This document shows, one piece after another, positions 6,693 to 11,153 of a stretch of DNA of 11,153 bases (positions are counted from its first letter, which is position 1; every line of letters begins with the position of its first letter). The notes below the pieces were generated by a model, which was given only the letters and a program-made list of their open reading frames with translations, did not search any database and had not been told where the DNA came from. Position numbers and translations under genes: made by a program. This DNA comes from an uncultured Oscillospiraceae bacterium (lineage in GTDB: Bacteria; Bacillota; Clostridia; Oscillospirales; Acutalibacteraceae): positions 1-11,153 of the forward strand of contig UQHH01000065.1 in NCBI GenBank assembly GCA_900540865.1, in the 5' to 3' direction.

Positions 6693-6731
6693 AGACGATA
6701 CCTTACCCTTGTAGTATGGTATCGTCTTTTT
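6693..6731 (+). terminator. Riboswitch-controlled intrinsic terminator
   Basis: AGACGATACC (6693-6702) pairs perfectly with GGTATCGTCT (6718-6727), followed by a T-rich run. It lies between the riboswitch and the thiD ribosome binding site, so ligand-bound RNA should stop transcription here. A possible antiterminator is AAGGTA (6629-6634) in the aptamer pairing with TACCTT (6699-6704); this 6-bp alternative is weak evidence. Confidence 0.88.
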
Positions 6732-6764
6732 GTTTTGCTCCAAAAAAGAAAGGAGCTGTTTGTT

Positions 6765-7568
6765 ATGAAAACCTGCCTTGCCATCGCGGGCTCAGACTGC
6801 AGCGGCGGCGCCGGAATACAGGCCGATTTAAAGGCGTTCAGCGCAAACCACGCGTTCGGCATGAGCGTCATAGCGTCGGTCGTCGCGGAGAATACCAGCC
6901 GTGTGCTGTCCATTTATGATTTACCGGTATCGGTTGTGGAAAGCCAGATAGACGCGGTGTTTGAGGACATCACGGTGGACGCCGTAAAAATCGGGATGCT
7001 GTCAAACGCGCAAATCATGAATGCCGCCGCGCGGCGGCTTGAAAAGTACCGCCCGCCGGTTATCGTCCTCGACCCCGTCATGACGGCAAAGGGGGGCAGC
7101 GCGCTCATGGAACCGCGGGCGCTTGCCGTGCTCAAGGAGGAGCTGGTTCCGCTGTGCACGCTTATCACGCCCAATATACCGGAGGCGCAGGAAATTACGG
7201 GAGATATAATTCATTCCCCGGAGGACATGAAGCGCGCGGCGGTTAAAATCAAAGAAATGGGCGCCGCATGTGTGCTTATAAAGGGCGGGCATTTATCGGG
7301 CGACGCGCTCGACATACTCTATGACGGGACCATGTTTTATGAATTTAGGCAAAAGCGTATTGAAACAAAAAACACGCACGGCACGGGCTGTACGCTGTCC
7401 TCCGCGATTGCGGCGAACCTCGCAAACGGCATGTGTATGAAGGACGCGGCAGGGAGGGCAAAGGATTATGTCACACAGGCAATCCGCCACGCCCTGCCAA
7501 TAGGAAAGGGGCATGGCCCCACAAACCACTTTTACGAATTCTACCAAATGAAAGGATGGATAACATGA
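6765..7568 (+). CDS. thiD: Hydroxymethylpyrimidine kinase / HMP-phosphate kinase
   Basis: ThiD phosphorylates HMP and HMP phosphate with ATP to give HMP-PP, the pyrimidine substrate of ThiE. The 267-residue protein is a ribokinase-fold enzyme of normal length. The N-terminal substrate motif AGSDCSGGAGIQADLKA is at 8-24, VLDPVM-TAKGG at 101-111, TPNIPE at 135-140, and the anion-hole motif THGTGCTLSSA at 204-214 with C209. ATG 6765 follows AAAGGAG (6749-6755) by nine bases. An upstream in-frame ATG at 6687 lies before the regulatory terminator and has no ribosome binding site, so it is rejected. It is the first gene of the operon, and its stop overlaps the thiC start as ATGA. Confidence 0.95.
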   Translation: MKTCLAIAGSDCSGGAGIQADLKAFSANHAFGMSVIASVVAENTSRVLSIYDLPVSVVESQIDAVFEDITVDAVKIGMLSNAQIMNAAARRLEKYRPPVIVLDPVMTAKGGSALMEPRALAVLKEELVPLCTLITPNIPEAQEITGDIIHSPEDMKRAAVKIKEMGAACVLIKGGHLSGDALDILYDGTMFYEFRQKRIETKNTHGTGCTLSSAIAANLANGMCMKDAAGRAKDYVTQAIRHALPIGKGHGPTNHFYEFYQMKGWIT

Positions 7569-8890
7569 GAACCTACCATACCCAGATGGAGGCCGCGAAA
7601 AAGGGGATTGGCACCCCAGAAATGGAGGCGGTCGCGCAAAAGGAAAGCGTGGATGTACAGGCGGTAATGGAGCGCGTCGCGGAAGGGACAATCGCAATCC
7701 CAGCTAATATTGCCCATAAATCGCTGTCGCCGGAGGGAATCGGGCAGGGCTTACGGACAAAAATCAACGTAAACCTCGGTGTTTCGGGCGACTGCCTCAA
7801 TTACGAAACCGAAATGAAAAAGGTAAGCTGCGCGCTCTCCTTCGGCGCGGAGGCCATTATGGATTTGAGCAACTACGGCAAGACGAACACCTTCCGGCGC
7901 GAGCTGCTTGCCATGTCGCCCGCGATGATAGGCACTGTCCCAATGTACGACGCAATCGGCTATCTGGAGAAAGACCTCTGCGACATCACGGCACAGGACT
8001 TTCTGGAGGTCGTACGCGCCCACGCAAGGGAGGGCGTCGATTTTATGACCATACACGCCGGTATCAACAAGAGGACGGTAGAGGCCTTCCGCCGGGACGG
8101 CAGGAGGATGAACATCGTTTCGCGCGGCGGCTCCCTTTTATTTGCCTGGATGGAGATGACAGGCAGAGAAAACCCGTTTTTTGAGTATTACGACGACGTG
8201 CTCGAAATCCTGCGCGAATACGACGTAACAATAAGCCTCGGCGACGCGCTTCGCCCGGGCTGTTTAGCCGACAGCTCAGACGCGGGTCAGCTCTGCGAGC
8301 TGATTGAGCTGGGGCACCTGACCAAACGCGCGTGGGAAAAGGACGTGCAGGTCATGGTGGAGGGGCCGGGTCATATGGCGATGGACGAAATCGCGGCCAA
8401 TATGAAGCTGCAAAAACGGCTTTGCCATAACGCGCCGTTTTATGTGCTCGGCCCGCTTGTGACGGACATCGCACCGGGCTACGACCATATTACCTCAGCC
8501 ATAGGCGGCGCAATCGCGGCGGCAAGCGGGGCAGATTTCCTCTGTTACGTCACGCCCGCGGAGCACCTGCGCCTGCCCGATTTAAACGACGTAAAGGAAG
8601 GGGTTATCGCAAGCAAAATCGCGGCGCACGCGGCGGACATTGCAAAGGGCGTGCCGCACGCGCGTGAGCGTGACGACCGCATGGCGAAGGCCCGCCATAA
8701 GCTCGACTGGGAAGCGATGTTCAACATTGCGCTCGACGGGGAAAAGGCGCGTCAATATTTTGAAAGCACGCCGCCGCAGGACAGGCATACCTGCTCCATG
8801 TGCGGGCGGATGTGCGCCGTGCGCACGACCAACCGGATTTTAAACGGGGAAAAGGTCACGTTCTGCCCCAAAGAGGATGACAACAATTAG
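7565..8890 (+). CDS. thiC: Phosphomethylpyrimidine synthase (radical SAM)
   Basis: ThiC rearranges aminoimidazole ribotide into HMP phosphate using S-adenosylmethionine and a [4Fe-4S] cluster. The 441-residue protein is the short form found in many anaerobes, without the long N-terminal domain of the Escherichia coli enzyme. Conserved blocks include NVNLGVSGD (68-76), the stretch around MDLSNYGKTN (99-108), GDALRPGC (226-233), VEGPGH (265-270) and VLGPLVTDIAPGYDHI (294-309). The cluster motif near the C terminus is CSMCGRMC (C410, C413, C417), CX2CX3C rather than the CX2CX4C of E. coli. The start overlaps the thiD stop (ATGA), with AAAGGA at 7551-7556. HMP phosphate made here passes to ThiD. 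Confidence 0.97.
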   Translation: MRTYHTQMEAAKKGIGTPEMEAVAQKESVDVQAVMERVAEGTIAIPANIAHKSLSPEGIGQGLRTKINVNLGVSGDCLNYETEMKKVSCALSFGAEAIMDLSNYGKTNTFRRELLAMSPAMIGTVPMYDAIGYLEKDLCDITAQDFLEVVRAHAREGVDFMTIHAGINKRTVEAFRRDGRRMNIVSRGGSLLFAWMEMTGRENPFFEYYDDVLEILREYDVTISLGDALRPGCLADSSDAGQLCELIELGHLTKRAWEKDVQVMVEGPGHMAMDEIAANMKLQKRLCHNAPFYVLGPLVTDIAPGYDHITSAIGGAIAAASGADFLCYVTPAEHLRLPDLNDVKEGVIASKIAAHAADIAKGVPHARERDDRMAKARHKLDWEAMFNIALDGEKARQYFESTPPQDRHTCSMCGRMCAVRTTNRILNGEKVTFCPKEDDNN

Positions 8891-8908
8891 GAAATGAGGT
8901 TGAGTGAA

Positions 8909-9730
8909 ATGAATCAGATTACGGAAAACGCCGCTGCATTATTGGAACACGTTAGAAAAACGGTTCCGCTTGTACATAACATCACAAACTATGTCACAGT
9001 AAACGACGTGGCAAACGCCGTGCTCGCCATCGGCGCGTCGCCGATTATGGCGGACGATATGGAAGAAGCTGCGGACATTGCAGCGATTTCAAGCGCGCTT
9101 GTCCTTAATATGGGAACGCTCAACAAGCGTACGGTTACATCCATGCTCGCGGCGGGAAAACGCGCAAATGAGCTTGGTATACCCGTGGTGTTTGACCCGG
9201 TCGGCGCGGGCGCGTCTGCGCTTCGCAATAAAACGGCTGAGAAAATCACGGAGCAGGTTAAGCTTTCCGTTATCAGGGGCAATTTATCGGAGCTTTCCTT
9301 TATCGCGGGGCTGGGCGCTTCGACCAAGGGCGTGGACAGCGCAATAGAAGATGAAAAGAACGACGCCGTTTCGGTTGCGAAGACCACGGCGCAAAAGCTT
9401 TGCTGTATTGCCGCGCTTACAGGGAAGGTTGACGTAATTACAGACGGCGCGCGCGTCGTTCAAATCAGGAACGGCCACCCCATGCTCTCAAAGGTCACGG
9501 GAACAGGCTGTATGGCCACCGCGCTCGTCGGCGCGTTCGCGGGCGCTTGCGGCGGGGATTTCCTTACAGCCGCCGCGGCGGGCGTGTGCTCCATGGGCGT
9601 CGCGGGCGAGCTTGCGCATGAAGCGGCGGGCGCAAAGGGGACGGGAAGCTTCCATGTCGCCATCATCGATGCGCTGTCAATGCTCGACGCTGCGCTGATG
9701 AAAGAGAGGGCGCGGTTTAATGAAGCGTGA
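8909..9730 (+). CDS. thiM: Hydroxyethylthiazole kinase
   Basis: ThiM salvages 4-methyl-5-(2-hydroxyethyl)thiazole by phosphorylating it with ATP, giving the thiazole substrate of ThiE. The 273-residue protein shows the family's N-terminal PLVHNITNYVT (20-30), the GASPIMAD stretch (42-49), DPVGAGAS (96-103), RGN (123-125) and the catalytic VTGTGCM loop (196-202, C201). ATG 8909 is preferred because GAGGT (8896-8900) lies eight bases upstream. An in-frame ATG at 8894 would add MRLSE but has only a crowded AGGA before it. It starts 18 bases after thiC and overlaps thiE by 11 bases. With no thiG, thiS or thiF in the window, salvage may be the main thiazole source, although those genes could be elsewhere. 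Confidence 0.95.
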   Translation: MNQITENAAALLEHVRKTVPLVHNITNYVTVNDVANAVLAIGASPIMADDMEEAADIAAISSALVLNMGTLNKRTVTSMLAAGKRANELGIPVVFDPVGAGASALRNKTAEKITEQVKLSVIRGNLSELSFIAGLGASTKGVDSAIEDEKNDAVSVAKTTAQKLCCIAALTGKVDVITDGARVVQIRNGHPMLSKVTGTGCMATALVGAFAGACGGDFLTAAAAGVCSMGVAGELAHEAAGAKGTGSFHVAIIDALSMLDAALMKERARFNEA

Positions 9731-10352
9731 TGTGGACTATTCCCTGTACCTCTGCACAGACCGGTCGCTTATGAGTGCGCCCACAGTGGAGCAGTGCGTG
9801 GAGCGGGCGGTAAAGGGCGGCTGTACCGTGGTGCAGCTTCGGGAAAAGGATTGCCCTTCCCGCGCGTTTTATGAGCTTGCCCTGCGCGTCAAAGCGGTAA
9901 CCGGGCGTTACAATGTGCCGCTTATCATCAACGACCGTGTGGATATTGCGCTTGCGGCTGGTGCGGACGGCGTGCATGTTGGACAGGGCGACCTTCCCGC
10001 GGCTGCCGTCAGGAGAATCATCGGGGAAGATAAAATCCTCGGCGTGTCCGCTTCCACGCTTGAAGAAGCGGTAAAGGCGCAGGAGGACGGCGCCGATTAT
10101 ATCGGCGTGGGCGCGATGTTATCTACCGCAACCAAAACGGACGCGAAGCTCGTCACAATGGAGGAGCTTTTGAAAATCCGTGCGGCGGTCACCGTGCCGA
10201 TTGTCGCAATCGGCGGAATCAACAAGGAGACAGCGCCGCTGTTCAAAGGGACAGGCGTCGACGGACTGGCGGTCGTGTCCGCAATCGTCGCGCAGCCGGA
10301 CATCGAAGGCGCGGCACGCGGGCTGCTGTCGCTGTTCAGGGGGAATGCGTAA
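9720..10352 (+). CDS. thiE: Thiamine-phosphate synthase
   Basis: ThiE joins HMP-PP and thiazole phosphate to form thiamine phosphate with release of pyrophosphate. The 210-residue TIM-barrel protein has VQLREKD (38-44), IINDRVDIA (69-77), DGVHVGQGDLP (83-93), GVSAST (108-113), the phosphate-binding region GAMLSTATKTDA (131-142), IVAIGGI (161-167) and GLAVVSAI (182-189). The usual GPxFxTxTK loop reads GAMLSTATK, a mild variant. The start lies inside the end of thiM, 11 bases before the end of that gene, with GAGAGGG about ten bases upstream, so translation is probably coupled. The stop TAA shares its last base with the ATG of the next gene. TenI-like thiazole tautomerase is an alternative for this fold, but the REKD and NDR motifs favour synthase. 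Confidence 0.94.
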   Translation: MKRDVDYSLYLCTDRSLMSAPTVEQCVERAVKGGCTVVQLREKDCPSRAFYELALRVKAVTGRYNVPLIINDRVDIALAAGADGVHVGQGDLPAAAVRRIIGEDKILGVSASTLEEAVKAQEDGADYIGVGAMLSTATKTDAKLVTMEELLKIRAAVTVPIVAIGGINKETAPLFKGTGVDGLAVVSAIVAQPDIEGAARGLLSLFRGNA

Positions 10353-11002
10353 TGGAGCGGATAAAGGGCGCGATTTTTGACCTCGACGGCACGCTGCTCG
10401 ATTCCATGAACGTTTGGGAGCGAATCGACATCGATTTTCTCGCAAAGCGCGGGTTTACCGTACCGGCGGATTATATTGCGGCGGTCACGCCGCTCGGCTT
10501 TTATGACGCGGCGGTTTATACCATCGAGCGTTTTCGATTAAACGAAACGCCGCAGGCGCTTATTGAGGAATGGAGCGGTATGGCGGTGTTTGCCTATGGG
10601 AACACGGTACCCCTCAAGCCTTATGCGAAGGCGTATCTGTCCCAGCTGAGGCAAAAGGGCGTAAGGCTTGCGGCCGCGACCGCTTTGACGGAGGAGCTTT
10701 ATGTACCCGCTCTGAAAAACAACGAGATTTACGGCTGGTTTGACGCGTTTACCACGCTTTCCGAGTGCGGCGGCAGGAAAGGGGAGCCGAAAATATACCT
10801 GGCGGCGGCAAAAAAGCTTGGGCTTGCCCCTTCGGACTGCGTTGTGTTCGAGGATATTTTAGAGGGGATAGAGGGCGCAAATGCCGGCGGTTTTTTCACC
10901 GTCGGCGTAGCCGATTTTTATTCCCTTGCCGATAAGGGCAGGATTGCGGCGAAGGCCGGCCGTTATATTGACGGGTTTTCTGATTTGCTCGAACAAGCTT
11001 AA
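10352..11002 (+). CDS. HAD-superfamily phosphatase, last gene of the thiamine operon
   Basis: The 216-residue protein is a subfamily I HAD hydrolase: motif I FDLDGT (9-14, nucleophile D10 and acid D12), motif II with T110, motif III around K143 in RKGEPKIY, and motif IV FEDILEG (166-172, D168). The helical insert after motif I is of beta-phosphoglucomutase/phosphatase type. The family mostly removes phosphate from small metabolites. Its ATG overlaps the thiE stop as TAATG, the tightest coupling in the operon, which points to a role next to ThiE. Inference: it may dephosphorylate thiamine phosphate before pyrophosphorylation by a thiamine pyrophosphokinase, or act on HMP phosphate. A general housekeeping or sugar phosphatase cannot be excluded from sequence. 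Confidence 0.85.
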   Translation: MERIKGAIFDLDGTLLDSMNVWERIDIDFLAKRGFTVPADYIAAVTPLGFYDAAVYTIERFRLNETPQALIEEWSGMAVFAYGNTVPLKPYAKAYLSQLRQKGVRLAAATALTEELYVPALKNNEIYGWFDAFTTLSECGGRKGEPKIYLAAAKKLGLAPSDCVVFEDILEGIEGANAGGFFTVGVADFYSLADKGRIAAKAGRYIDGFSDLLEQA

Positions 11003-11034
11003 AAAAGGAGGAACCTTAATTGGTTCCTCCTTTT
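11003..11034 (+). terminator. Intrinsic terminator of the thiamine operon
   Basis: A perfect 13-bp stem, 11003-11015 with 11022-11034, closes on the loop TTAATT and ends in four T. It begins directly after the stop codon of the HAD gene and marks the operon end. Confidence 0.88.
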
Positions 11035-11083
11035 CAATCCGCTTTTCTTTATTACATTCACAAACATGCTGTTTCTTTTTTCT

Positions 11084-11111
11084 TGAAGCTTTCTGCTTCA
11101 TGGATTTTTTT
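11084..11111 (+). other. Small hairpin followed by a T-run in the AT-rich right edge
   Basis: TGAAGC (11084-11089) pairs with GCTTCA (11095-11100) around TTTCT, and a T-run follows after four bases. It could be a back-up terminator but is short. The rest of 11035-11153 is AT-rich, with repeated TGTTTCTT...TTCTTGAA words and no supported gene. Confidence 0.3.
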
Positions 11112-11153
11112 AAAAAATGTTGTTTCTTGAAATTTTTTATAGAACTTTTTATG

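Noticed and set aside
6687..6764. N-terminal extension of ThiD from ATG 6687
   Set aside because: This segment is the riboswitch terminator hairpin, and the family N terminus plus a good ribosome binding site fit ATG 6765.
7433..7564. N-terminal extension of ThiC into thiD
   Set aside because: It would overlap conserved thiD sequence by over 130 bases; ATG 7565 has a ribosome binding site and a typical ATGA overlap.
11058..11153. Open minus-strand frame of 31 codons entering from the right edge
   Set aside because: It is Lys/Phe-rich, AT-rich and too short to judge; it could be the end of a converging gene but nothing supports it beyond the open frame.
1..11153. CRISPR arrays, tRNA or rRNA genes
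   Set aside because: No regularly spaced direct repeats, cloverleaf structures or rRNA-like segments were seen on either strand.

Overview
The window looks like a chromosomal segment of a Clostridia-type bacterium (Bacillota). The genes are moderately GC-rich and the spacers are very AT-rich. Genes carry AGGAGG-type ribosome binding sites, promoters match the sigma-A consensus, and thiamine genes sit behind a TPP riboswitch with an intrinsic-terminator switch. I cannot name the genus from sequence alone.

Layout. (1) Positions 1-405 are an AT-rich divergent spacer. It holds a near-consensus promoter for a minus-strand gene of which only the first five bases are inside the window, a promoter for the gene to the right, and two dyads sharing the half-site TGTTAA. 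(2) Positions 406-3231 encode a 941-residue single-chain restriction-modification protein. It combines an HsdR-like PD-(D/E)xK nuclease domain, an HsdM-like N6-adenine methyltransferase and two different HsdS-like target recognition domains, the architecture of AloI-type Type IIB enzymes. A symmetric terminator follows at 3255-3286. (3) About 3296-3440 resembles the left end of an IS200-type element: an end hairpin, a stem that would hide the transposase ribosome binding site, and the first transposase codons. It abuts the 3' end of a minus-strand alpha-phosphohexomutase gene (3435-5153) and may supply its stop codon. (4) Positions 5154-5556 are an AT-rich divergent spacer with a promoter on each side, a TGTGA-N6-TCACA Crp/Fnr-like site, and a perfect 20-bp palindrome over the -10 box of the right-hand promoter. 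(5) Positions 5557-6477 encode a single-pass membrane protein with an acidic cytoplasmic tail and two related beta-rich outer repeats. (6) Positions 6555-11034 form a complete thiamine transcription unit: strong promoter, TPP riboswitch, regulatory terminator, thiD, thiC, thiM, thiE, a HAD phosphatase gene and a final terminator. The last ~120 bases are AT-rich with no supported gene.

How the genes work together. ThiC makes HMP phosphate from the purine intermediate AIR, ThiD phosphorylates it to HMP-PP, ThiM salvages hydroxyethylthiazole, and ThiE joins the two halves into thiamine phosphate. No thiazole synthesis genes (thiG/H/S/F) and no thiL are present here. The last gene, a HAD phosphatase overlapping thiE by one base, is therefore a candidate thiamine-phosphate or HMP-phosphate phosphatase. 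The best candidates for something less ordinary are the compact R-M-S enzyme, the palindromic operator of the membrane-protein gene, the IS200 scar at the mutase terminus and the coupled HAD enzyme.
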